Below, one piece after another: positions 18,704 through 27,268 of a stretch of 64,000 nt of DNA. The stretch's first letter is position 1; each line of letters opens with the position of its first letter. Both the position numbers and the translations under genes were made by a program. The DNA is from Actinomycetota bacterium. Lineage in GTDB: Bacteria; Actinomycetota; Actinomycetes; S36-B12; UBA5976. The notes under the pieces are model-generated. The model saw only the letters and a list, made by a program, of their open reading frames with translations, was not told the DNA's origin and ran no database searches. The stretch lies in contig CANGDR010000001.1 of NCBI GenBank assembly GCA_947452765.1, positions 1 to 64,000 on the forward strand, in the 5' to 3' direction.

Positions 18704-19507
18704 ATGACACAACGTGGTCGCCATCGTGCGCCCGGTCGCCATGCGCGCCCCAAGGAACGGAACTTACCGTTTCTTGCTGCCGTTATGGGTGGTGTCGTCT
18801 TACTGACCGGTAGTGCAGTCGTCCAGGCAAATTCGTCGGAACAGCCAGCGCCGTATATAGATGTTGTTTCGATGGCGATAGATGGCACAGTTACATATAA
18901 CGTGCGGAACCACGATATATCGACCTCGGTTGTAACCGATACCGAACCAATCAAATTTGCAAGTACCGTCAATGAAGATGCGAATATTGCAGCTGGAACC
19001 GAAATTATCCATACGACTGGAATCAATGGCGCAGCCGAGGTTACTTACGAAGTCAAGGTTGTGGACGGTAAAGAAGTTTCGCGGACTGAGATTGGTCGAA
19101 TCGTAAAAAATGAACCACAAAATGAATTGGTAATTCGCGGAACCGGCGATGCCAAAAATCTTAAAATCGCATTACAGACTGCTGCCGAAACTACAGGTTC
19201 GGTAGAAGGCAACATGAATTATGCAAAACTTTTTATTCAGCAAGAGTATGGCTGGGACGCATCCGAATTTAAATGTCTTGCTCAACTTTGGACCCGCGAG
19301 AGCAAGTGGAATCACATTGCACGCAACCGTACCTCAGGCGCTTATGGCATTCCACAAAGTTTGCCTGGAGCCAAAATGCAATCATTTGGTAGCGATTGGG
19401 CAACAAACCCTGTTACTCAAATCAAATGGGGTGCCGACTACATTCAAAAGCGCTATGACACTCCGTGCAATGCATGGCAGCATTCGCAAATCCACAACTG
19501 GTATTAA
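18704..19507 (+). CDS. G5-domain protein with C-terminal aggregation-promoting-factor/SLT-like lytic domain
   Basis: G5-like AAEVTYEVKVVDGKEVSRTEIGRIVKNEP; C-term CLAQLWTRESKWNHIARNRTSGAYGIPQSLPG...WATNPVTQIKWGADYIQKRYDTPCNAW. Confidence 0.88.
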   Translation: MTQRGRHRAPGRHARPKERNLPFLAAVMGGVVLLTGSAVVQANSSEQPAPYIDVVSMAIDGTVTYNVRNHDISTSVVTDTEPIKFASTVNEDANIAAGTEIIHTTGINGAAEVTYEVKVVDGKEVSRTEIGRIVKNEPQNELVIRGTGDAKNLKIALQTAAETTGSVEGNMNYAKLFIQQEYGWDASEFKCLAQLWTRESKWNHIARNRTSGAYGIPQSLPGAKMQSFGSDWATNPVTQIKWGADYIQKRYDTPCNAWQHSQIHNWY

Positions 19508-19515
19508 ACCAATAA

Positions 19516-20370
19516 ATGTCTGAACCAACACTTCTTGGCGCTGCAGAAATACGCGCGCTTGCAACTTCGCTGAATGCGACGCCGACAAAGAAGTTGGGGC
19601 AGAATTTTGTAATTGACCCGAATACAGTTCGCCGCATTGTTCATCAAGCGCATTTATCGTCATCTGATGTAGTTGTTGAAATTGGCCCGGGCCTAGGTTC
19701 GTTAACCTTGGCGCTATTGCCAGAGGTAGCGCATGTAGTTGCAGTCGAGATAGATCCAGTGCTTGCAAATCAATTACCCGTCACCATTTCCAAGCATGCC
19801 TCAGCACTGGCGAAAAACTTGACCGTTATTAACGCTGATGCAATGCGAATTGAAACTTTACCAATGAGCCCAACTCACCTGGTTGCAAATTTGCCCTATA
19901 ACGTTTCTGTTCCAGTTGTGTTGCATTTCTTAGAATCGTTTCCATCCATAAAAGAGTTCTTAGTTATGGTGCAAGCCGAAGTTGCTGATCGAATGGCGGC
20001 TGGACCTGGAAGCAAGATTTATGGAGTGCCAAGTGTAAAAATGGCGTGGTACGGCAAGGTTGATAAAGCCGGCGCAGTAGGTCGTAACGTATTTTGGCCA
20101 GCGCCGAATGTCGATTCTGGCTTGGTTCGAATGGTTCGACACGAATCCACTTACGATCCGAAAATCAGAGTTTTGACGTTTTCTATTGTCGATGCTGCTT
20201 TTGGCCAGCGCAGAAAAACACTTCGCACTGCACTTGGATCGATTCTTGGAGCTCCTCCTGAAATTGAGGCGATATTGCGCGCCGCTGGTGTGGATCCTGG
20301 TGCAAGAGGTGAGCAACTCGGATTAGCAGAATTTGTGGCCATCGCGCAGGCCGCAAAGAAAGTAATGTAA
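19516..20370 (+). CDS. rsmA: 16S rRNA dimethyladenosine transferase
   Basis: [49 protein letters not shown]. Confidence 0.96.
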   Translation: MSEPTLLGAAEIRALATSLNATPTKKLGQNFVIDPNTVRRIVHQAHLSSSDVVVEIGPGLGSLTLALLPEVAHVVAVEIDPVLANQLPVTISKHASALAKNLTVINADAMRIETLPMSPTHLVANLPYNVSVPVVLHFLESFPSIKEFLVMVQAEVADRMAAGPGSKIYGVPSVKMAWYGKVDKAGAVGRNVFWPAPNVDSGLVRMVRHESTYDPKIRVLTFSIVDAAFGQRRKTLRTALGSILGAPPEIEAILRAAGVDPGARGEQLGLAEFVAIAQAAKKVM

Positions 20371-20374
20371 AGCC

Positions 20375-21286
20375 GTGAGTAAGTCAGTAACCGTTCGAGT
20401 CCCGGGCAAGGTAAATGTTTACCTTGGGGTCGGCCCGCGTGAGTTTTCGGGTTATCACGAATTAGCAACTATCTTTCAGTCAGTAAATGTGTACGACGAA
20501 ATTACAGTGTCACAAGCTTCTGAGTTAAAGATCTCGGTTTCAGGTCGGTATACCGAGGGGGTACCCACTGATTCTAGGAATTTGGCTTGGCAAGCAGCAG
20601 AGCTCGTAGCTCGTGCGTGTGGCGAAGATTCAAACATCCATATCGAAATTGATAAGTCAATCCCAATTGCGGCAGGCATGGCAGGCGGAAGTGCGGATGC
20701 CGCAGCGACTCTAGTTGCTTGTGATGCATTTTGGAATGCTGGAATTCCACGAGAGCAGCTAGACGCAATGGCAGGGCAACTTGGTTCTGATGTTCCCTTT
20801 ATGCTGCACGGTGGATGTGCCTTAGGTGTTGGGCGCGGCGATGTTCTTTCTCCAGTAATGACTCGAGGAGTTTTCCATTGGGTCTTTGCAACTTTTGACG
20901 ATGGTCTATCGACCGCACAAATTTACGCCAAAATTGACGACATGCGTGGATTGGATTTTGAGTTAGATCCAGCCGTTCCTACGGAACTCTTAGGGGCGTT
21001 AACCCGCGGTGATGCGCCTGCACTTGGCAGATTGCTGCACAACGATCTACAAGCAGCAGCCATTGCAGCTAAATCAAAACTCGGTGACGCATTGGAAGCT
21101 GGTCTGGAACTAGGGGCGCTCGGATCGTTAATTTCTGGCAGCGGACCAACTTGCGCATTTCTCGCTCGCGATGAATCATCTGCGATTGATTTAGTAGTCG
21201 CGCTGAAAGCAACAGGCTTGGTAGACCACGTATTTCATGCTCATGGCCCGGTTCACGGAGCGCGAGTTATCTCGACATCAAGATAA
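20375..21286 (+). CDS. ispE: 4-diphosphocytidyl-2-C-methyl-D-erythritol kinase
   Basis: GHMP-kinase motifs VPGKVNVYLGVGPR, IPIAAGMAGGSADAAATLVA, GSDVPFMLHGG. Confidence 0.95.
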   Translation: MSKSVTVRVPGKVNVYLGVGPREFSGYHELATIFQSVNVYDEITVSQASELKISVSGRYTEGVPTDSRNLAWQAAELVARACGEDSNIHIEIDKSIPIAAGMAGGSADAAATLVACDAFWNAGIPREQLDAMAGQLGSDVPFMLHGGCALGVGRGDVLSPVMTRGVFHWVFATFDDGLSTAQIYAKIDDMRGLDFELDPAVPTELLGALTRGDAPALGRLLHNDLQAAAIAAKSKLGDALEAGLELGALGSLISGSGPTCAFLARDESSAIDLVVALKATGLVDHVFHAHGPVHGARVISTSR

Positions 21287-21303
21287 TCTTCTAGACTCAT
21301 TCT

Positions 21304-21813
21304 GTGAGTAACTCAGATGAAGTGGATCGAATCGTTGCAGCCTGGCAGCGCGAGCGTCCTGATCTAGACGTAGCTCCGCTTCAAGTACTTAGTCGAGTCT
21401 CGCGGCTGGCGCGACACCTTGACTTAGCTCGTCGCGAAGCATTTGCGGCTCACGACTTAGAGCCGGGGGAATTCGATGTATTGGCCGCATTACGGAGAGC
21501 GGGCAAACCCTACGCCCTTCCTCCTTCGCAACTCTTATCACCGACTCTGGTAACGAGCGGAACCATGACTAATCGGATCGATCGACTAGAGCAAAAAGGT
21601 TTAGTTAACCGAACCCCAGATCCAAGCGATGGGCGAGGAGTCTTAGTTGAACTTACGTCTTCTGGAAAGTCCGCAGTCGATAAGGCATTAGACGAACTAA
21701 TTACTCGCGAAAATAAATTACTTGCCAAAATTGCTAAAACTGATCGAGAAAAATTAGCCGCGATATTGCGAGATGTTGTTTTGCCATTCGACAATGAAGC
21801 ACAGAGCGACTAA
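21304..21813 (+). CDS. MarR-family transcriptional regulator
   Basis: LEPGEFDVLAALRRAG..LSPTLVTSGTMTNRIDRLEQKGLVNRTPDPSDGRGVLVELTSSGK. Confidence 0.9.
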   Translation: MSNSDEVDRIVAAWQRERPDLDVAPLQVLSRVSRLARHLDLARREAFAAHDLEPGEFDVLAALRRAGKPYALPPSQLLSPTLVTSGTMTNRIDRLEQKGLVNRTPDPSDGRGVLVELTSSGKSAVDKALDELITRENKLLAKIAKTDREKLAAILRDVVLPFDNEAQSD

Positions 21814-21819
21814 TCAGTC

Positions 21820-22506
21820 TTACTTACGTCGACTGATTAGGTGTGGATCACTTTCTAGACCTACCGCACCATTCCAAACTAAGTTCACTAAATGGGCGAT
21901 TACCTCATCTTTAGGTGTTTCGCGCTCGTCCAACCACCACTGCCCAGTTAATGCCACCATGCCAACGAACATGTGTGCATACATAGGAGCCATTTGAAAT
22001 GGAAATCCACGAAGTCGAAATTCTTTGGATAATAATTCTTCAACTCGTTGTGCAACGTCAGATAGCAAAGAAGCAAAACTTCCAGTAGCAGTTGCTGCAG
22101 ACGATGCAGCGGGCGAGTCGCGTAACAAAATTCGAAAGCCATCAGTGTTGGTTTCAATGTAATCAAATAGCGCGCAAGCTGTTTGCTCTAGAAGTAAGCG
22201 TGGGTGCACTGCTGTCAAAGCTTTAGTGATGGAATTGAGTAAATAATTCATTTCCCGGTCTACGACAACTGCGTATAAACCATCTTTAGATCCAAAGTGC
22301 TCATAGACCACTGGCTTTGAAACATTTGCAGTATTTGCGATTTCTTCGACAGTGACTGATTCAAATCCCTTTTCGGCGAATAGGGCACGGCCGACTTCAA
22401 CAAGTTGGGCCCTACGTTCGTGTCCGGTCATGCGGACGCGATCAACATCACCGGTGCGACTGCGACCAGAAAGGTCAAGCTCGTCATTATCGTGAGTGAT
22501 AGCCAC
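21820..22506 (-). CDS. TetR-family transcriptional regulator
   Basis: RAQLVEVGRALFAEKGFESVTVEEIANTANVSKPVVYEHFGSKDGLYAVVVDRE. Confidence 0.93.
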   Translation of the reverse strand: MAITHDNDELDLSGRSRTGDVDRVRMTGHERRAQLVEVGRALFAEKGFESVTVEEIANTANVSKPVVYEHFGSKDGLYAVVVDREMNYLLNSITKALTAVHPRLLLEQTACALFDYIETNTDGFRILLRDSPAASSAATATGSFASLLSDVAQRVEELLSKEFRLRGFPFQMAPMYAHMFVGMVALTGQWWLDERETPKDEVIAHLVNLVWNGAVGLESDPHLISRRK

Positions 22507-22739
22507 CGAGATTCCTTAATCTAGCTATGGGACCGGAAAGTTACTTAAGTGCCTGGATATGTAGTTGCGTGGACAAGTCCAGGCGAGTTGGGTACTAAAA
22601 AAGTGCGTTCATAAAGGTTACCGCAGTTGGGATTGGTGCTTCTTGGCGTTTAAGAAACCTATTCGTTTTGGGAATCCGGTACATACAGCCATAAGATTTG
22701 CAGGCGGGTTAACTGTTTTTTGAGCAGAGTAACCTCGAT

Positions 22740-22810
22740 TCCCGGATCGTCTAATGGCAGGACAGCACTCTTTGGAGGTGCTTATCGTGGTTCGAATCCA
22801 CGTCCGGGAG
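22740..22810 (+). tRNA. tRNA-Gln (anticodon TTG)
   Basis: TCCCGGATCGTCTAATGGCAGGACAGCACTCTTTGGAGGTGCTTATCGTGGTTCGAATCCACGTCCGGGAG; cloverleaf by hand, loop CTTTGGA; CCA not fully encoded. Confidence 0.93.
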
Positions 22811-22835
22811 CATTTTCAATCGGTAAACTAGTTAT

Positions 22836-24281
22836 GTGAGTGAATCCGGGGAACTAAAAAGGCGTCCCGCGGCAATCATTGTTTTAGCTGCTGGCCAAGG
22901 CACTCGCATGAAATCTGCTAAACCAAAAGTGCTTCACACCATTCTTGGATTGCCTCTTGTGGAACATGTTTTGCGAGCCACGTTTCCATTAGATGCAACT
23001 AATACTGTTGTGGTTGTCGGGCATGGCCGCGACGAAGTTGTGGCACAACTCAAGCAAACATACCCAGACGTAAAAATCGTAATTCAGGAAGAGCAAAACG
23101 GTACCGGTCACGCGGTCGCAATTGCACTTGAAACTCTTCCAGAAATAACTGGCTCAGTTCTAGTGCTTGCAGGCGATACTCCGTTACTCACAACTGAGGA
23201 CATGGCAAGAACCATAAATGCCCAAGAAGGTCATGCCGCCGCGGTGCTTACTGCAAACTTGGTCGATCCAACTGGTTATGGGCGGATTGTGCGCGGTTCA
23301 TCAAATGATGTTGAAGAAATTGTTGAGCACCGAGATGCTACGGAATTACAGAAGGAGATAACTGAAGTTAATTCCGGCGTTTACGCCTTTGATGCAAAGT
23401 CACTCAGTGAGGCACTTGGAGAAGTTGATACCAAAAACTCACAAGGTGAACGGTACTTAACGGATGTGCTGGCGATTTTGCGCGCAAAAGGAAAGAACGT
23501 GAATGGCGTTACAACATCGGAAGAAAACATTCTTGGAGTAAACGATCGACGCCAACTCGCTGCTGCCGGCGCCGTGTTACGAACTCGCATTGCAGATGAA
23601 TGGATGCTGGCCGGGGTAACCATGGTTGATCCATCCAGCGTTTGGATTGATCGGACGGTAACTTTGGAAGCTGACGTCACGCTATTACCGAATGTACAAC
23701 TTTCAGGGACTACTTCGATTTACGCTGGGGCAACAGTTGGTCCTGACTGCACGCTGACCGACACCGTTGTCGAGTCCGGTGCATCCGTAATTCGCACTAC
23801 TGCGAACGGGGCACACATCGGAGCTGATGCAACCGTTGGGCCATTCACTTACTTGCGACCTGGAACTGTTCTCGGGGCAGGTGCCAAAGCTGGCGGCTTT
23901 GTGGAAATGAAGAACTCAGTACTAGGGGCCGGAGCGAAAGTGCCTCACCTGTCCTACGTTGGAGATGCAACAATTGGCGAAGGTTCTAACATCGGTGCGG
24001 CAACAGTATTTGTGAACTATGACGGAGTAGCAAAGCACCACACCGAGGTTGGCAAGCACGTTCGAATCGGCAGCGACACAATGCTGGTCGCTCCGCTGAA
24101 AATAGGTGATGGCGCTTATACGGCTGCTGGCTCGGTAATCACGGAAGACGTTCCAGCAGGATCCATGGCTGTGGGTCGCGCCCGGCAACGCAATATTGTG
24201 GACTGGGTACTCCGACGCAGACCCGGTAGCGACTCGGCTCAAGCAGCACTGGCAGACTCATCCAATAAGAACTCCAAGTAA
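22836..24281 (+). CDS. glmU: Bifunctional GlcN-1-P acetyltransferase / GlcNAc-1-P uridylyltransferase
   Basis: AIIVLAAGQGTRMKSAKPKVLHTI; left-handed beta-helix YLRPGTVLGAGAKAGGFVEMKNS..LSYVGDATIGEGSNIGAATVFVNYDGVAKHHTEVG. Confidence 0.97.
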   Translation: MSESGELKRRPAAIIVLAAGQGTRMKSAKPKVLHTILGLPLVEHVLRATFPLDATNTVVVVGHGRDEVVAQLKQTYPDVKIVIQEEQNGTGHAVAIALETLPEITGSVLVLAGDTPLLTTEDMARTINAQEGHAAAVLTANLVDPTGYGRIVRGSSNDVEEIVEHRDATELQKEITEVNSGVYAFDAKSLSEALGEVDTKNSQGERYLTDVLAILRAKGKNVNGVTTSEENILGVNDRRQLAAAGAVLRTRIADEWMLAGVTMVDPSSVWIDRTVTLEADVTLLPNVQLSGTTSIYAGATVGPDCTLTDTVVESGASVIRTTANGAHIGADATVGPFTYLRPGTVLGAGAKAGGFVEMKNSVLGAGAKVPHLSYVGDATIGEGSNIGAATVFVNYDGVAKHHTEVGKHVRIGSDTMLVAPLKIGDGAYTAAGSVITEDVPAGSMAVGRARQRNIVDWVLRRRPGSDSAQAALADSSNKNSK

Positions 24282-24291
24282 AGGAACCTAG

Positions 24292-25272
24292 ATGACTGGC
24301 ATCACGCAAAACAACGCAAAGCGGATGGTCCTGATAGCCGGTCGCTCACACCCTGAGCTAGCGCAGGCAGTTGCCGACAACCTTGGCGTAGAGCTAGTTC
24401 CAACCCGTGCATTTAACTTCGCCAATGGCGAGATCTTCGTTCGCTTCGAAGAATCCGTTCGTGGCTGTGACGTCTTCGTGCTCCAAACGCATACCGCGCC
24501 AGTCAATGAGTGGATCATGGAGCACTTGCTCATGGTTGATGCGCTAAAACGAGCTTCTGCCAAGCGCATCACGGTCGTTGCGCCGTTCTATGGTTACGCT
24601 CGGCAAGATAAAAAACATGCTGGCCGTGAACCAATTTCTGCCCGCTTGATGGCTGATTTATTTGCTGCTGCTGGGGCCGATCGCCTAATGAGTGTTGATC
24701 TGCATACTGCCCAGATCCAAGGATTCTTCGACGGACCAGTGGACCACTTGTTCGCACTTCCAATTCTTGCCGCACATGTAGGTCGCACAGTTGATCGCAG
24801 CAAAATCACGGTCGTTTCTCCTGATGCCGGTCGCGTACGGGTGGCTGAGCGTTGGACTGATATTTTGTCGGCGCCACTCGCAATTATGCACAAGCGTCGC
24901 GATCCTGATGTGCCGAATGAAGCAAAAGTTCTCGAAGTTGTCGGTGACGTAAAGGGTCGAATTTGCGTAGTAGTTGATGACATGATCGATACCGGTGGCA
25001 CGATCGTAAAGGCGGCTGAAGCACTTTTTGAAAATGGAGCCGAAGACGTAATTGTCACTGCGACCCACGGAATTTTCTCGTCCCCCGCAGCACAACGTCT
25101 GCAAGATTCTGCAATTCGTGAAGTTGTAGTGACCGATACTTTGCCAATTCCTCACGAAAACCAGTTCCCGAACCTAACCATCCTTCCGATCGCACCGCTG
25201 CTTGCGCGCGCCATCAAGGAAGTTTTTGATGAAGGCTCGGTTGCAAGCTTGTTCGATCACGTCGGCGTTTAA
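24292..25272 (+). CDS. prs: Ribose-phosphate pyrophosphokinase
   Basis: NFANGEIFVRFEESVRGCDVFVLQ, RQDKKHAGREPISARLMADL, VVVDDMIDTGGTIVKAAEAL. Confidence 0.97.
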   Translation: MTGITQNNAKRMVLIAGRSHPELAQAVADNLGVELVPTRAFNFANGEIFVRFEESVRGCDVFVLQTHTAPVNEWIMEHLLMVDALKRASAKRITVVAPFYGYARQDKKHAGREPISARLMADLFAAAGADRLMSVDLHTAQIQGFFDGPVDHLFALPILAAHVGRTVDRSKITVVSPDAGRVRVAERWTDILSAPLAIMHKRRDPDVPNEAKVLEVVGDVKGRICVVVDDMIDTGGTIVKAAEALFENGAEDVIVTATHGIFSSPAAQRLQDSAIREVVVTDTLPIPHENQFPNLTILPIAPLLARAIKEVFDEGSVASLFDHVGV

Positions 25273-25294
25273 ATCCACTTAAATAAGACGCGTT

Positions 25295-25325
25295 TTGGCA
25301 CCAGACTAAATCCTGGGCTAATCTG
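25295..25325 (+). promoter_or_regulatory. Putative sigma70-like promoter upstream of rplY
   Basis: TTGGCA, 18-nt spacer, TAATCT about 95 nt upstream of the rplY ATG. Confidence 0.35.
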
Positions 25326-25417
25326 AAGGTGCTCCTCGGCGAGGGCCCTAAAAAGCCGTTATCGACGAAGGTCCGTTGTGGAGCTATTCAGCAATGACCT
25401 AAATCGAGGAGAAATAC

Positions 25418-25882
25418 ATGAGTGACGCATTAGTCGCAGAACCCCGTTCTGATTTTGGCAAAGGCGCATCTCGTCGCCTACGCCGTGACGGAAAAACCCC
25501 AGCTGTTGTTTATGGACACGGCACCAAAGTAGTTCACATCGCACTTGATTCGCATGAACTACGTCTCACCCTTCGCAAGAAGGTCACATCATTCGATATC
25601 AACCTTGATGGAAAAGTTGAAACTGTTTCCCCGCGGGATATCCAAATTGATCCGGTCACTCGTGGCCTCGAACACCTAGACCTAATACTCGTGTCAGTTG
25701 CAGAAGCAGCGACTCTTGCTCGGGAAGCAGTGGTAGCACATGCAGCAGCAGAGGCTCAGATGAACGCAGCAGCAGAAGCAGCAGCATCCAAGGCTGCAAC
25801 TCGCGCTGAGTACCAAGCGGCTGAAGAGGCTGCTGGTACTTCTGCCAAATCTGATGCACCTGCAGAGGCATCCGCAGAGTAA
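25418..25882 (+). CDS. rplY: Ribosomal protein bL25 (5S-binding domain) with Ala/Glu-rich tail in place of the CTC domain
   Basis: EPRSDFGKGASRRLRRDGKTPAVVYGHGTKVVHIALDSHEL...VSPRDIQIDPVTRGLEHLDLILV followed by low-complexity A/E. Confidence 0.9.
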   Translation: MSDALVAEPRSDFGKGASRRLRRDGKTPAVVYGHGTKVVHIALDSHELRLTLRKKVTSFDINLDGKVETVSPRDIQIDPVTRGLEHLDLILVSVAEAATLAREAVVAHAAAEAQMNAAAEAAASKAATRAEYQAAEEAAGTSAKSDAPAEASAE

Positions 25883-25886
25883 GACC

Positions 25887-26465
25887 GTGTCAGAAAACGG
25901 TGCGTGGCTTGTTGTGGGACTCGGTAATCCGGGTCCCACATACGCATCTACGCGCCACAATATAGGCGCGATGGTAATTGATGAACTGGCAATTAGAAAT
26001 GGTGACAAATTAAGTCGTCACAAACGTGCCTTGGCTGAAGTTGCTGAGACTCGAATTAATGGCATTCAAGCAATTCTGGTTAAACCACTTTCATATATGA
26101 ATGAATCAGGTGGACCAGTTAAGGCGTTAGCAAGCTTCTATAAGATTCCTGCTTCGCGCATTGTGGTGCTGCATGATGAACTCGACATCCCACTTGCCGC
26201 AATTCGCGCGAAACTAGGCGGGGGTGACAACGGGCACAACGGATTGAAATCAATTCGATCTGCCTTTGGAGATGGTGACTGGTATCGAATCAGACTTGGT
26301 ATCGGTAGACCTCCGGGCCAACAAGATCCAGCAGACTTTGTCTTACGACCATTTGCCGCACAAGAAGCCGTGGATGTCGCAACCCTGCGAGAGCAAGGTG
26401 CAGACGCAGTCGCAACTTTACTAACCAGTGGCTTAGATGAAACCCAGCAGGCTTTTAATTCATGA
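25887..26465 (+). CDS. pth: Peptidyl-tRNA hydrolase
   Basis: WLVVGLGNPGPTYASTRHNIGAMVIDEL..KPLSYMNESGGPV..LHDELDIPLAAIRAKLGGGDNGHNGLKSI; GTG start inferred. Confidence 0.96.
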   Translation: MSENGAWLVVGLGNPGPTYASTRHNIGAMVIDELAIRNGDKLSRHKRALAEVAETRINGIQAILVKPLSYMNESGGPVKALASFYKIPASRIVVLHDELDIPLAAIRAKLGGGDNGHNGLKSIRSAFGDGDWYRIRLGIGRPPGQQDPADFVLRPFAAQEAVDVATLREQGADAVATLLTSGLDETQQAFNS

Positions 26466-27268
26466 GCGATAACGAACTCGCTAAGCAGCTAGCAGTTAAA
26501 ACTGGCGAGCTCTTAGTTGGGTTACGAAATCATGCCCACTCCCTTGAGACACTAGGCGATGAGTCTCACGCTGCCTTAGCGCAAGAGATATTAGGCAGTG
26601 AAGGTGATTCGATAGCTCATTCCTACCTGTTTGAGCAGTTAACAAAATTACGTCCCAATGACGTCGTGCTCAGTGAAGAAGGTGATCTTGAAGTTGCCCG
26701 CACCAGCGCCAAGCGAATTTGGATTATTGACCCGCTAGATGGAACTGCGCAGTATTCAACCGGTGGTCCAGATTTCGCAGTCCACATTGCACTTTGGGAA
26801 GCTACATCGGATGCACCAAGTAACATTTCAGTTGCTGCAGTTTCAGTTCCAATGCGAAATGAAATCTGGACAACGTCGGATGTGCCTGTGGTACCGACTG
26901 ATTCTTCGCGGCCAATTCGCATATTAGTTTCACGCAGTCGGCCACCTCGGGAAATTGCCACTGTCATTGCTGCCCTTGAATTGAAATACCCAGATAGAGG
27001 TTCAGTGGAAGTAATTCCGATGGGATCAGTCGGCGCCAAAGTAGGAGCCATCATTTCTGGTAAAGCGGATATCTATTTCAACACTGGTGGATTTTATGAA
27101 TGGGACTTGGCTGCACCGCTTGGAGTAGCAATCCATTACGGATTGAGTGTCACGGATAGCCGGGGTGACACGATTTCATTGAACCAGGCAAATTTACGCG
27201 TCCGCGACGTGCTGATTACCCGACCCGAGTTTGTTGTATCTGTAGTTAGCGCATTGGCAGGATCATGA
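26462..27268 (+). CDS. Inositol monophosphatase / 3'(2'),5'-bisphosphate nucleotidase (CysQ-like)
   Basis: DVVLSEEGDLEVARTSAKRIWIIDPLDGTAQYSTGGPDFAVHIAL; YEWDLAAPLGVA. Confidence 0.9.
   Translation: MSDNELAKQLAVKTGELLVGLRNHAHSLETLGDESHAALAQEILGSEGDSIAHSYLFEQLTKLRPNDVVLSEEGDLEVARTSAKRIWIIDPLDGTAQYSTGGPDFAVHIALWEATSDAPSNISVAAVSVPMRNEIWTTSDVPVVPTDSSRPIRILVSRSRPPREIATVIAALELKYPDRGSVEVIPMGSVGAKVGAIISGKADIYFNTGGFYEWDLAAPLGVAIHYGLSVTDSRGDTISLNQANLRVRDVLITRPEFVVSVVSALAGS

Noticed and set aside
22541-22575. CCTGGA...TCCAGG inverted repeat upstream of tRNA-Gln
   Set aside because: Short 6-bp arms with a 20-nt loop; within chance expectation
25730-25800. GCAGCAGAAGCAGCAG trinucleotide-rich DNA as a repeat element
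   Set aside because: Explained by the Ala/Glu-rich coding tail of bL25
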